A stretch of 47,769 nt of DNA. Origin: Hamadaea sp. Lineage in GTDB: Bacteria > Actinomycetota > Actinomycetes > Mycobacteriales > Micromonosporaceae. Position 1 is the first letter of the stretch. The number at the start of each line of letters is the position of its first letter. This document shows, in pieces, positions 8,146 through 16,191 of this stretch. The notes under the pieces are model-generated. The model worked only from the letters and a program-made list of their open reading frames with translations, was not told where the DNA came from and ran no database searches. A program made the position numbers and the translations under genes. The stretch spans positions 1 through 47,769 of the forward strand of contig NZ_JABFVK010000033.1 of the NCBI RefSeq assembly GCF_013362815.1, in the 5' to 3' direction.

Positions 8146-9945
8146 ATGGCTCATGACCAGTGGACGGCCACGCTCGTGCTGGGCGGCATCCGGTCCGGCA
8201 AGTCCGACTTCGCCGAGACGCTCGCCGCCGAGGCGGCGGCCGGCGGCCCGGTGCGCTACGTGGCGACGGCGCAGACCGATCCCGCCGACGAGGCATGGCA
8301 GCAGCGCATCGAGGCGCACCAGTCCCGGCGCCCGGCCGAGTGGACCACCGAGGAGCTTGAGGACTCCACGGATCTGCTGGTCGCGCTGCGTACGGCGGAA
8401 GCAGGTGAGGTGCTGCTCGTCGACGATCTCGGTGGCTGGGCGACCCGGCTGCTGCCGCTGACCAAGGAGGAGCGCCGGGAGCGGATCGACGCGCTCGGGC
8501 GTTCGGTCGCGGCGTGCCCGGCCAAGGTCGTGCTCGTCAGCCCGGAGGTCGGGCTCAGCCTCGTCCCCGCGACGGAGTCCGGCGCGGACTTCGCCGATCT
8601 GGTCGGGGAGATCAACCAGATCGTGGCGGACGCCACCGAACAGGTCGCCCTGGTCATCGCCGGGCAGACCACCTGGTTGAAACCGCAAGGCGCTCCGGCG
8701 GCCGAGAGCCGGCCGGCCCGCCCGGTGATCACCTCGCAGCCCGCTCAGGCGGTCGAGATGGACGTCCCGGAGGTCATCACGCCGGTCGCGGAGCCCGACT
8801 CCGCTGAGGCGCCGGGCGCGCTCACCGCGCCGACGATGGCGCTGCCGATGATCGCGACCGGGCTGGTCATCCAGGCCAACATGGAGCTGCCGCTGCCGGA
8901 CGAGGAGGCCGAGCGGGACGCCAAGGCCCGGCTCGCCGCGCTGGACCTGCCAGGCTCGGGCTTCGGCAAGCTCGCCAAACCGATCCAGTTCGCCGCGGCG
9001 ACGCAGCGGACGGCGACGCCGCATCCCTGGCGCTCGGTACGCATGATGCTCCTGTACGCCGACCACGAGGGCAACATCGCGGCCGGCGTGGAGCCGGGCG
9101 ACTCCGCGCACTGGGCCGCACAGGCGCGCTCCGGCACCGGCCCGATCGGGCTGCTGGCCGCGCGTACCGGGGCGACCATCCAGGTCGTCGACGCGGCGAC
9201 CGCGGGTGACATCGAATGGGTCGACGCGGCGACGCCCGAGGCCGTGGAGGCGGGGCTACGCCACGGCTGGCGGCTCGCCGAGGAGGCGGTGGACGCCGGG
9301 GTCGACCTCGTCGTGCTGGGCGCCTGCGGCGCGGGTGCGGACACCGTGGCGGCGACCCTCGTCTCGGCGATGACCTCGGGTGAGGTCGCCGCCTTGCTCG
9401 GCCGCCGGGTGAGCGCCGACGGCCGGGTGGACGACAACTCGTGGATGAAGCGTTGCGCCGCCGCTCGCGATGCGCTGAGCCGGCTGCGCAACGACTCGCT
9501 GTCGCCGAAGACGTTGCTGGCCCGCATCGGTGGCGTCGACTTCGCCATCGCGGTCGGCATGCTGCTGGGCGCGACCGCACGGCGTACGCCGGTCATGATC
9601 GACGGGCCGGTCGGGGTGGCTTCCGCCCTGCTCGCCCGGGATCTCGCCGGACAGGTGCGGCACTGGTGCCTGCTGCCCGACGCGGGTGGCGATCCGGCCA
9701 CGATCCAGGGTGCCGACGTCCTCGGCCTCGATCCGTTCCTCGACCTGCGGCTCGGCCTGGGCGAAGGCTCCTCGGCGCTCGCTGCGCTGCCCATCGTCCA
9801 ATCCGCGATCAGCCTCGCCCAGACCGCGATGGCTGCCGGGGCGCCCGCCACCGGACGGGCCACCTTGCCGGAGACGGCTGACGGCGTACCAGCTGAAGAA
9901 GCGGAAGAGAAGGCGGAGATCGATGCCGCCGACGGCCTGGAGTGA
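8146..9945 (+). CDS. cobU/cobT: CobU-CobT fusion, cobinamide kinase plus divergent CobT domain
   Basis: Protein of 599 residues. Residues 1 to about 180 match CobU, the adenosylcobinamide kinase and GTP:adenosylcobinamide-phosphate guanylyltransferase: P-loop LGGIRSGKSDFAE, YVATAQTDPADE, the RIEAHQSRRPAEW stretch with the histidine that carries GMP in the family, and SPEVGLSLVP. A Pro/Ala-rich linker of roughly 80 residues follows. Residues about 265-580 resemble CobT, nicotinate-nucleotide:dimethylbenzimidazole phosphoribosyltransferase, ending with the conserved LGEGSSA. The middle of the CobT domain is unusual: the family motif (E/D)MGIGNTT reads ACGAGADTV and the SHRSxEPGH-type loop reads LLPDAGGDPAT. 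The ATG at 8146 is chosen because the longer open frame upstream crosses palindrome A1 and a leaderless -10 lies 7 nt before it. It overlaps cobS, so the pathway steps are coupled. Confidence 0.85.
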   Translation: MAHDQWTATLVLGGIRSGKSDFAETLAAEAAAGGPVRYVATAQTDPADEAWQQRIEAHQSRRPAEWTTEELEDSTDLLVALRTAEAGEVLLVDDLGGWATRLLPLTKEERRERIDALGRSVAACPAKVVLVSPEVGLSLVPATESGADFADLVGEINQIVADATEQVALVIAGQTTWLKPQGAPAAESRPARPVITSQPAQAVEMDVPEVITPVAEPDSAEAPGALTAPTMALPMIATGLVIQANMELPLPDEEAERDAKARLAALDLPGSGFGKLAKPIQFAAATQRTATPHPWRSVRMMLLYADHEGNIAAGVEPGDSAHWAAQARSGTGPIGLLAARTGATIQVVDAATAGDIEWVDAATPEAVEAGLRHGWRLAEEAVDAGVDLVVLGACGAGADTVAATLVSAMTSGEVAALLGRRVSADGRVDDNSWMKRCAAARDALSRLRNDSLSPKTLLARIGGVDFAIAVGMLLGATARRTPVMIDGPVGVASALLARDLAGQVRHWCLLPDAGGDPATIQGADVLGLDPFLDLRLGLGEGSSALAALPIVQSAISLAQTAMAAGAPATGRATLPETADGVPAEEAEEKAEIDAADGLE

Positions 9946-10669
9946 CGCGCTACGCCTGGCGCTGACGACTTTCACGGTCGCGCCGGTCCGGACCGGCGTC
10001 CTGGACCGGCGCGTGGCCGGGCGGGCGATGGCCCTGGCGCCCTGGCTGGGCGCGCTGCTCGGGGCGCTGCTGGGTGCGGTGCTCGCGGGTCTGCGCGAGG
10101 TGACCGCCGCGCCGATCGCCGGGGCGCTGACCGTGGGTCTGGCCGCGCTGCTGACCCGTGGCCTGCACCTGGACGGGCTCGCGGACACTGTGGACGCCAT
10201 CGGGTCCTATCGCGACCGTGAGCGGGCCTTGCGCATCATGAAGTCGCCCGAGGTCGGCCCGTTCGGTGTGGTCGCGCTCGTGCTGGCGCTGCTGCTCCAG
10301 ACACTCACGCTCGCTCAGGCTCCCTTCTGGACGGTGGTTGCGGCGTTCGCGGCCGGCCGCTGCGCCATCACGCTGGCCTGCGCGCAGGGCATCCCCTCGG
10401 CCCGGCCGGACGGGCTCGGCGCGTTCGTGGCGGGGACGGTGCCGCGGGTGGTCGCGCTGCTCAGCGCACTCGCGGTGGCAGCGCTCGCGATCCCCGCCGT
10501 GCCGGGCCGTCCGTGGCAAGGCCCGGCCGCCGTCGCCCTCGCCCTGCTCGCGGTGCTTCTTCTCCTGTTTCATCTGGTACGCCGACTGGGCGGGATCACC
10601 GGAGACGTCTTGGGCGCGGCGACCGAGATCGCCGTGACGGCGGCCCTGATCGGCTTGACCCTGCACTAG
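9923..10669 (+). CDS. cobS: CobS, cobalamin 5'-phosphate synthase
   Basis: Protein of 248 residues, integral membrane enzyme that joins adenosylcobinamide-GDP and alpha-ribazole (phosphate) in the last part of the cobalamin pathway. The hallmark TRGLHLDGLADTVDAIGS is at residues about 75-93, followed by RALRIMKSPEVGPFGV, and the rest is five or six hydrophobic helices. The ATG is preceded by GGAG and overlaps the end of the CobU-CobT gene by 23 bp in another frame, so translation is coupled. The longer frame starting upstream at 9686 lies inside the fusion gene and is rejected. Confidence 0.93.
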   Translation: MPPTAWSDALRLALTTFTVAPVRTGVLDRRVAGRAMALAPWLGALLGALLGAVLAGLREVTAAPIAGALTVGLAALLTRGLHLDGLADTVDAIGSYRDRERALRIMKSPEVGPFGVVALVLALLLQTLTLAQAPFWTVVAAFAAGRCAITLACAQGIPSARPDGLGAFVAGTVPRVVALLSALAVAALAIPAVPGRPWQGPAAVALALLAVLLLLFHLVRRLGGITGDVLGAATEIAVTAALIGLTLH

Positions 10670-10690
10670 AACACGTGTTCTAATCGACGT
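10655..10690 (+). promoter_or_regulatory. SOS promoter: LexA box within -35/-10, leaderless
   Basis: TTGACC (10655-10660), an 18-nt spacer and TCTAAT (10679-10684) form a good sigma-70-type promoter whose expected start site is the A of the ATG at 10691, 6 nt after the -10. The 16-bp perfect palindrome TAGAACACGTGTTCTA at 10667-10682 lies between the two boxes and overlaps the -10. Its core GAAC-N4-GTTC is the actinobacterial LexA (SOS) operator. The palindrome begins at the stop codon of cobS. Confidence 0.8.
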
Positions 10691-12139
10691 ATGCGATGGC
10701 TCGGCCAAGCTGCTTCTTCAGCTTCACCCTCCCCAGAGTTTCCGGCTGCATCGGCGACCCCACCCCTGCCGCCGATGCAGCCGGGTTTGTTCGACATACC
10801 GGGCGCGGTCGCACGGACGTTCGACACGCCGGGCTTCGCCGGGATGACGTTCTACGAGATCAACGCCAAGTCGCTGCTCAACCGAGTGCCCAGCCAGTCG
10901 CAGGTGCCGTTCGAGTGGACGGTCAACCCCTATCGCGGCTGCTCGCACGCCTGCGTCTACTGCCTCGCGGGCGATACCCAGATCCTGATGGCCGACGGCC
11001 ACACCCGTCCGCTGGCCGAGCTGCGGGTCGGCGACAAGGTCTACGGCACCGTCCGGTTCGGGTCGCGCCGCCGCTACGCGGTGACCGAGGTGCTCGACCA
11101 CTGGATCGCGTACAAGCCCGCGTTCCGGGTGACCCTGGCCGACGGCACCCAGCTCGTGGCGAGCGGCGATCACCGGTTCCTCACGACGAAGGGCTGGCGG
11201 CACGTCGCCGAGGGCGACCGGCTCGCCGGATTCGGTCAGGAACCGCCGGCCGGCCCGCTGGAGGGCGCGTACGTGAGCTCCATCGGCGGTCTCGACGTCG
11301 TGCACGTCGAACCGCTGGAGAAGCGGCAGAACCTGTTCGACATCACCACCGGCTCGGGCGACTTCATCGCCAACGGGGTGGTCAGCCACAACTGCTTCGC
11401 CCGCAACACCCACACCTACCTCGACCTCGACTCGGGGCACGACTTCGACAGCAAGGTAATCGTCAAGGTCAACGCCGGTCAGGTGCTCCGCCGGGAACTG
11501 GCCCGGCCGTCCTGGACCGGCGCGCCGATCGCCATGGGCACCAATGTGGACTGCTATCAGCGGGCCGAGGGCCGCTACGGGCTGATGCGCGAGATCCTGA
11601 CCGCGTTGCGCGACTTCGCGAACCCGTTCTCCATCCTGACCAAGGGCACGTTGATCCTGCGCGACCTCGACCTCCTGAAGCAGGCCGCCGCGGTGACCAC
11701 GGTCCGGCTCGCGCTGTCCATCGGCTTCGTCGACGAAACCCTCTGGCGCACCGTCGAACCGGGTACGCCGAGCCCGCAGCGCCGCCTCGACGTGGTGCGC
11801 CGCTTGTCCGACGCCGGATTCGAGGTCAACGTCCTCATGGCACCGATCCTGCCCGGGCTCACCGACACCGAGGAGTCGATCGGCGAGACCGTTTCGGCGA
11901 TCGCGGCCGCGGGAGCGGCCGGAGTGATGCCGATCCCGCTGCATCTGCGTACCGGGGCGAAGGAGTGGTATGCCGCCTGGCTCGCCCGCAACCACCCCCA
12001 TCTGCTGCCCCGCTACCGTTCGCTGTACGGGTCGCGGGCGTACCTGAGCCAGGATCAGCAACGCGTCATCAGCGCTCGGGTGCGGGCCGCCGCCCGGCGA
12101 TGCGGACTGCTGCCGCCCACTCCCCTGCGTACCGCCTGA
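10691..12139 (+). CDS. SplB-like radical SAM protein (Rv2578c family) with mini-intein
   Basis: Precursor of 482 residues; 338 after removal of a 144-residue intein. The host protein belongs to the Rv2578c group of radical SAM enzymes (COG1533, spore photoproduct lyase-like), thought to be DNA-repair related but without a proven reaction. It starts MRWLGQA as in the mycobacterial protein. Residues Cys84 and Cys88 (RGCSHACVY) plus Cys235, the first residue after the intein (CFARNTH), rebuild the CxxxCxxC motif that holds the [4Fe-4S] cluster. Downstream motifs include MGTNVDCYQRAEG, FSILTKGTLILRD and VLMAPILPGLTD. Expression should be DNA-damage inducible because of the LexA box at 10667-10682. 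The mRNA appears leaderless. Confidence 0.9.
   Translation: MRWLGQAASSASPSPEFPAASATPPLPPMQPGLFDIPGAVARTFDTPGFAGMTFYEINAKSLLNRVPSQSQVPFEWTVNPYRGCSHACVYCLAGDTQILMADGHTRPLAELRVGDKVYGTVRFGSRRRYAVTEVLDHWIAYKPAFRVTLADGTQLVASGDHRFLTTKGWRHVAEGDRLAGFGQEPPAGPLEGAYVSSIGGLDVVHVEPLEKRQNLFDITTGSGDFIANGVVSHNCFARNTHTYLDLDSGHDFDSKVIVKVNAGQVLRRELARPSWTGAPIAMGTNVDCYQRAEGRYGLMREILTALRDFANPFSILTKGTLILRDLDLLKQAAAVTTVRLALSIGFVDETLWRTVEPGTPSPQRRLDVVRRLSDAGFEVNVLMAPILPGLTDTEESIGETVSAIAAAGAAGVMPIPLHLRTGAKEWYAAWLARNHPHLLPRYRSLYGSRAYLSQDQQRVISARVRAAARRCGLLPPTPLRTA
10961..11392 (+). other. Mini-intein in radical SAM cluster motif
   Basis: Residues 91-234 of the host protein. Block A is CLAGDTQILMADG with nucleophile Cys1. 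Block B is SGDHRFL with the conserved His (host residue 161). Blocks F and G end in FIANGVVSHN, giving penultimate His and terminal Asn, followed by Cys+1. At 144 residues there is no room for a LAGLIDADG or HNH homing endonuclease, so this is a mini-intein with a complete splicing domain. Confidence 0.93.
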
Positions 12140-12142
12140 CGC

Positions 12143-12260
12143 CCCCGTCCTTTCCGCGCGATCATGAACCTCTTTCCGCGCGATCATGAACTATCGGGCA
12201 TGATCCACCGGTGTGTCGTGTCCCGGGCGGCCTGATCGTTTCCCTACGAGACTGATCGAC
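12143..12260 (+). repeat. Dispersed intergenic element B1 (GATCATGAAC family)
   Basis: Begins CCCCGTCCTTTCCGCGCGAT and is homologous over about 100 bp to 28244-28340 on the same strand and, for the core, to 39642-39703 on the other strand. B1 carries a tandem duplication of a unit of about 22 bp containing TTTCCGCGCGATCATGAAC. It fills most of the 127-bp gap between two converging genes. Confidence 0.85.
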
Positions 12261-12266
12261 TTCGCC

Positions 12267-13019
12267 TCAGGCGCGGCGGGGCCAGACGGTGCGGAGGGCG
12301 ACGAAGACGAGGAAGCCGGCGAAGAGGCGATCCGCCACCGCCTGCGGGAGGCGTACGGACAACTGAGCTGTCGCGAGCGCGGCGAGCATCCCGGAGCAGC
12401 CGATCCAGAGCGCCTCGGGCAGCGATCCCAATCCGTTGCGGAGGTTGCGCCAGCTGCCCAACGCCGAGGTCGGCAGGATCACCAGCAACGACGTCCCCTT
12501 GGCGAGGACGGCGGACAGGCCGTAGCCCAGCTGCATCAGCGGCACCATCGCCGCCCCGCCGCCGACGCCGGTCAACGCGGCCAGCACGCCGATCGCGATC
12601 GCGACGGGGACCAGCCACACCAAGCGCCAGCCGTGATCGACCGCTCCCGCCGCCTCGCCGGTGCCGAAGGCCATCCGGATCGCCATGCCGAACGCGAAGA
12701 CCGCGAAGATCCAGCGCAGTACGCCGACCGGCAGCTTCGTGAGCAGATGGGTGCCGATCCACGCCCCGATCAGGGAACCGGCGATCAACGGGAGAGCCAC
12801 GACGACGTCGACCTGGCCGTGGACGGCGTACCCGATCATGGCGGCGAGCGACAGCGGGCCGATCGCGAGGAACGAAGTGGCGACGGCCTGCCGCTGATCC
12901 CGCCCGCACCACGCGACCAGCGCCGGGACGACGACCGCGCCGCCACCGACGCCGAACAGCGCCGACATGACGCCCGCGAGCAGCCCGATGCCGACCAGCA
13001 CCGGCCGCCGAGCCGTCAT
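12267..13019 (-). CDS. TSUP (TauE/SafE) family membrane permease
   Basis: Protein of 250 residues with eight or so hydrophobic segments. The family mark, a duplicated GVGGG motif, is present twice (SALFGVGGGAVVVPAL and AALTGVGGGAAMVPLM), as expected from its two-fold inverted topology. TSUP proteins carry sulfite, sulfoacetate, thiosulfate or other organosulfur anions across the cytoplasmic membrane; the actual substrate is unknown. The ATG at 13019 overlaps the stop of the MmcQ/YjbR gene as ATGA, so I prefer it to a start 17 codons further upstream. Confidence 0.9.
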   Translation of the reverse strand: MTARRPVLVGIGLLAGVMSALFGVGGGAVVVPALVAWCGRDQRQAVATSFLAIGPLSLAAMIGYAVHGQVDVVVALPLIAGSLIGAWIGTHLLTKLPVGVLRWIFAVFAFGMAIRMAFGTGEAAGAVDHGWRLVWLVPVAIAIGVLAALTGVGGGAAMVPLMQLGYGLSAVLAKGTSLLVILPTSALGSWRNLRNGLGSLPEALWIGCSGMLAALATAQLSVRLPQAVADRLFAGFLVFVALRTVWPRRA

Positions 13020-13366
13020 CGGGCTTCGTCGTACTGCTTGACCAGCTTCTTCGGAGCGGTACGCCGCCACGCCTCGACGACGAGCTCGTGCAGTTCGTCG
13101 GGATCCACCTTCGCGAGGTCCACCTGAACCCAGCCGAACCGGCCCACGTACGCGGCGAAAGCGTACACGTCAGGCTGGGTGGCCAGCAGCTGCTCCTGCT
13201 CGTCCTTGCTCGCCTTCACCGTGCAGGTCGGACTGTCCGGCGACCCCGAGGCGAACATCTTGCCGTTGACCCGGAGCGTCGGGTGGCCCCACTCGGCCAC
13301 CATGACCTCCTCGCCGCCGGGCAGGTCGAGAACCCACTGCTTGAGCTGCTCGTACGTCACCGCCAT
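13016..13366 (-). CDS. MmcQ/YjbR family protein
   Basis: Protein of 116 residues of the MmcQ/YjbR (CyaY-like fold) family, small cytoplasmic proteins sometimes annotated as DNA-binding. Typical features are the start TYEQLKQWVLDLPG, the central WGHPTLRVNGKMFA strand pair and the closing LVVEAWRRTAPKKLVKQY helix. It is translationally coupled to the TSUP permease. A TAGGGT lies 7 nt before the ATG, suggesting a leaderless message. Confidence 0.88.
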   Translation of the reverse strand: MAVTYEQLKQWVLDLPGGEEVMVAEWGHPTLRVNGKMFASGSPDSPTCTVKASKDEQEQLLATQPDVYAFAAYVGRFGWVQVDLAKVDPDELHELVVEAWRRTAPKKLVKQYDEAR

Positions 13367-13373
13367 ACCGGCG

Positions 13374-13379
13374 ACCCTA
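13374..13379 (-). promoter_or_regulatory. Putative leaderless -10 for MmcQ/YjbR gene
   Basis: TAGGGT on the minus strand ends 7 nt before the ATG at 13366. It overlaps the stop codon of the upstream PH-like gene (13377-13379), so the MmcQ-TSUP pair can be transcribed separately. Confidence 0.5.
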
Positions 13380-13841
13380 GCCGACGGCGATCTCCCCGAC
13401 TGCCGCCCGGTGTCGCTCTTCCAACTGGTGGAGCAGCTGCATCGCCGCCGTCGCCGACACGAGCTGCGGATCCGCCAAGCCGATCTCGTCCCGGCGCCAG
13501 ACTCCGACCATCGGATACCGTTCCCCGCTCAGCAGATCGATCCACAGCACCTCCGTCACCTTCCTCGGCGTGAACGCCTGGCTCCGCCTGGTCGCGAAGG
13601 CGCTGACCTCCGACCAGGGCACCGTGAGCGAGATGACGCTGTTGCGAACTCTCACCTGCTCGGCATCCGCATACACGCCCAACCTGGGCGACCGGATCAA
13701 CGGAACGAGGAATAGGACGCCGAGGAAGACGAGGACGGTCGCCGGCTTGCGCAGGAATGCGGCGATGTCGAGGACCAACAAGAGTGCGACGAGCCCATGT
13801 AGAACGTAGAAAGCAGGTCCGCGAGGGTGAAGGCGCTTCAT
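13377..13841 (-). CDS. PH-domain-like membrane protein, unknown function
   Basis: Protein of 154 residues. Residues about 10-50 hold two hydrophobic segments (YVLHGLVALLLVLDIAAF and VLVFLGVLFLVPLI). The remainder looks like a bacterial PH-like fold: VYADAEQVRVRNSVISLTVPWSEVSAF is typical of the strand pairs in actinobacterial PH-domain membrane proteins. The C-terminal helix is Gln/Glu-rich. Nothing shows a catalytic site. TAGCCT lies 6 nt before the ATG on the minus strand, consistent with leaderless transcription, and the next gene starts divergently only about 70 bp away. Confidence 0.75.
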   Translation of the reverse strand: MKRLHPRGPAFYVLHGLVALLLVLDIAAFLRKPATVLVFLGVLFLVPLIRSPRLGVYADAEQVRVRNSVISLTVPWSEVSAFATRRSQAFTPRKVTEVLWIDLLSGERYPMVGVWRRDEIGLADPQLVSATAAMQLLHQLEERHRAAVGEIAVG

Positions 13842-13847
13842 GGATGA

Positions 13848-13853
13848 AGGCTA
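13848..13853 (-). promoter_or_regulatory. Putative leaderless -10 for PH-like gene
   Basis: TAGCCT on the minus strand, 6 nt before the ATG at 13841; no Shine-Dalgarno is present. Confidence 0.45.
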
Positions 13854-13913
13854 ATGGAACCGCGTCCGGCGCGGGGGTTGCCGCTGGGAGCGCTCTCAGC
13901 TGATGATGTCGCG

Positions 13914-14894
13914 ATGGAGAGCATCACCAAGCGCAGACTGACCCCCGACGACATCCGGGAGTTCGTCCGCGCCGGTCTCGGCTCGGCCGCCGAGGTCGTC
14001 ACGCATGCCGAGTTTACCGAGGGCTTCTACGCCGCCGTGTACGGTGTGGCGCTCGCCGACGGCCGGCAGGTGGTGCTCAAGGTCGCCCCCGATCCGACGC
14101 TGCGTCAGCTGCGGTACGAGGTCGACCTGATGCGTACGGAGATCGAGTTCTACGAACGGGCGGCTTCGGCCGGCGTGCCGCTCCCCCGGCTCTGGTACGC
14201 CGACCCCGACACCGGCTTCATGATCATGGAAAGGCTCGGGGGCAGCCTGTTCTCCGAGGCGAAGAAGGAGATGAGCGCCGAGGAGATCCGGGCGGTCCGG
14301 CGGCGTATCGGTGAACTCAGCGCGCGGCTCAACGGCGTACGCGGAGAGTTCTTCGGGTATCCGCGCCGCGATGGGCGTACCAGATCAGCCAGCTGGCGCG
14401 AGGCGTTCCAGGCGATCATCGCGGACATCCTGGCCGACGCGGAGGAGTTCGAGCGTGACCTGACCCGGCCGGTAAGCGAGGTGCGGGCGTTGTTCGAGCG
14501 GCATGGAGCCGCGCTGGACGTGGTGACCGAGCCGGCGTTGGTCCACTTCGACCTGTGGGACGGCAACATCTTCGTCCGCCGCGACCCCGACGGCTGGGCG
14601 ATCGAGGGCGTCATCGACGGCGAGCGGGCGCTATACGCCGATCCGATCCTGGAGCTCGTCTCGCTGATCACGTTCTGCGGCGAGGACGAGGCCGACGCGG
14701 TCGTCGACGGCTACCTCGGGCGGCCGCTGACCGACGACGAGCAGCTCCGGCTGTGCCTGTATCGGGTGTACCTGTGGCTGATCCTGGTGGTCGAGCCCGC
14801 CGTGCGGCGCTACCCGCCGGAAGAGGAGCAGCGGGTGCTCGACTGGGTTCTGCCGAACCTCAGCCGGGACCTGGACCGCCTCGCCGGCACCTGA
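13914..14894 (+). CDS. APH-fold phosphotransferase family protein
   Basis: Protein of 326 residues from the ATG at 13914, or 346 from the ATG at 13854; the shorter form begins MESITKRRLTPDDI and fits the family better, but no strong ribosome binding site settles it. It has a protein kinase-like fold: the nucleotide-binding Lys in VVLKVAPD, the catalytic loop LVHFDLWDGNIF (HxDxxxxN) and the metal-binding DGERALYADPILEL. The family includes aminoglycoside, choline and fructosamine kinases; the substrate here cannot be told, and an antibiotic-resistance role should not be assumed. Confidence 0.85.
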   Translation: MESITKRRLTPDDIREFVRAGLGSAAEVVTHAEFTEGFYAAVYGVALADGRQVVLKVAPDPTLRQLRYEVDLMRTEIEFYERAASAGVPLPRLWYADPDTGFMIMERLGGSLFSEAKKEMSAEEIRAVRRRIGELSARLNGVRGEFFGYPRRDGRTRSASWREAFQAIIADILADAEEFERDLTRPVSEVRALFERHGAALDVVTEPALVHFDLWDGNIFVRRDPDGWAIEGVIDGERALYADPILELVSLITFCGEDEADAVVDGYLGRPLTDDEQLRLCLYRVYLWLILVVEPAVRRYPPEEEQRVLDWVLPNLSRDLDRLAGT

Positions 14895-14898
14895 TTTC

Positions 14899-14963
14899 GC
14901 GCTGGATCAGGGTTCTGGGTCGAATCTTGAGCGAAAATACGACCCAGAACCCTGATCCAGCGC
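14899..14963. repeat. Palindromic element A2 (65 bp)
   Basis: Second copy of the element at 7802-7866, same length and same orientation. The outer 22 bp of each arm pair perfectly; the inner part is less regular. Relative to A1 the arm has C to T in one strand position and the matching G to A in the other arm (TTCCGGG/CCCGGAA versus TTCTGGG/CCCAGAA), so pairing is kept. It begins 4 nt after the stop of the phosphotransferase and 17 nt before the end of gcvT, between converging genes. Confidence 0.95.
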
Positions 14964-14980
14964 GCCTGACGGGAGCGGAC

Positions 14981-16114
14981 CTAGCGGACCGAGGGGGTCA
15001 CGAACGGCGGCCGGGTGACGGTCATGATCGAGCGGCGGCCCCGGATGTCGACCTCGACGGTGTCGCCTTCGACCAGTCCGGCGGCGGCGTCGATCAGGGC
15101 CAGCGCGATGCCGATCTTGCGGGTCGGCGAGAAGGTGCCGCTGGTGATCTCGCCGACGATGTCGTCGCCGACGTAGACGCTCATGTGCGGACGCGGGATG
15201 CCCCGATCGGTGGCGACCAGGCCCCGCAGCGTACGCACAGAGCCGGCCTCCTTCTCCGCCAGCAGCACGTCCCGGCCCCAGAACTCCGGCTTGTTCCAGC
15301 CGACCGCCCAGCTCGACCGCGCCTCGACCGGGCTGATCTCGGGCGACAGATCCTGCCCGTGCAGCGGATACCCCATCTCCGTACGCAGCGTGTCCCGGGC
15401 GGCGAGGCCGCAGGCGCGCGCTTCGATCGGCGTACCGAAGATGGCGTCCCACACTTCGGCGGCCCGGGCGGCCGGGACGACCAGTTCGTAGCCGTGCTCG
15501 CCGGTGTAGCCGGTCCGGCAGACGGTCAGCTCGACCAGGCTGTCGCCGACGGCCAGCGTCGCGGTCTCGAAGCTCATGTAATCGTGCTCGGTCGGCAGTC
15601 CGAGGGCGGCCAGCAGGTCGGCCGACTTGGGGCCCTGCACGGCGAAGACCGCGAAGTCCTCGTGCTCGTTGGTGACCGTGATCCCGGCCGGGGCGGCGGC
15701 GGTCAGCCGGCGGACGACCTCGGTCGTGTTCGCCGCGTTCGGGATCAGGAAGACGTGATCGTCGGCGAACAGGTACGCGATGATGTCGTCGACGACGCCA
15801 CCGGTCAGGTTGTCGCAGCACAGCGTGTACTGCGCCTTGCCCGGCTTGATCCGGTTGAGGTCGTTGGTCAGGCACGCGTTGACGAAATCGGCGGCGCCCG
15901 GTCCGGCGATGCGCGCCTTGCCGAGGTGCGACACGTCGAACACGCCGACGGCCTCCCGGACCGCGGTGTGCTCCTTCAGGACGCCGCCACCGGCGTACTC
16001 GAGCGGCATCTCCCAGCCGCCGAAGGGCGCGAACTTGGCCCCCAGCGCCACATGGCGCTCGTGCGCGGGCGAGCGGCGGAGAGGCTGGTGAGCGTCGCTG
16101 GTCACGTCAGACAT
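14981..16114 (-). CDS. gcvT: GcvT, glycine cleavage system aminomethyltransferase
   Basis: Protein of 377 residues, the T-protein that moves the methylene group from the aminomethyl-lipoyl arm of the H-protein to tetrahydrofolate and releases ammonia. Seen are the N-terminal [11 protein letters not shown], the catalytic Asp in [10 protein letters not shown], the folate-domain [33 protein letters not shown]-type segment (here [15 protein letters not shown]) and a C-terminal GCV_T_C domain with [11 protein letters not shown]. Neither gcvH nor gcvP is in the window, as in mycobacteria where gcvT also stands alone. TAAGTT 7 nt before the ATG suggests a leaderless message; pepA is transcribed divergently from the same short gap. 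Confidence 0.95.
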   Translation of the reverse strand: MSDVTSDAHQPLRRSPAHERHVALGAKFAPFGGWEMPLEYAGGGVLKEHTAVREAVGVFDVSHLGKARIAGPGAADFVNACLTNDLNRIKPGKAQYTLCCDNLTGGVVDDIIAYLFADDHVFLIPNAANTTEVVRRLTAAAPAGITVTNEHEDFAVFAVQGPKSADLLAALGLPTEHDYMSFETATLAVGDSLVELTVCRTGYTGEHGYELVVPAARAAEVWDAIFGTPIEARACGLAARDTLRTEMGYPLHGQDLSPEISPVEARSSWAVGWNKPEFWGRDVLLAEKEAGSVRTLRGLVATDRGIPRPHMSVYVGDDIVGEITSGTFSPTRKIGIALALIDAAAGLVEGDTVEVDIRGRRSIMTVTRPPFVTPSVR

Positions 16115-16121
16115 GGGGACG

Positions 16122-16127
16122 AACTTA
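16122..16127 (-). promoter_or_regulatory. Putative leaderless -10 for gcvT
   Basis: TAAGTT on the minus strand, 7 nt before the ATG at 16114. On the other strand TAGAGT at 16148-16153 is a candidate -10 for pepA, so the two divergent promoters lie within about 30 bp. Confidence 0.5.
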
Positions 16128-16191
16128 CCCGGTGCCCGACATGTGGTTAGAGTCGCAGGGTCAGGATCAATCTGTGATTCGGAGAACCCGG

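Noticed and set aside
13854-13913. Longer N-terminus of the APH-fold protein
   Set aside because: The extra 20 residues (MEPRPARGLPLG) look like translated promoter DNA and lack family similarity, although no ribosome site proves the shorter start.
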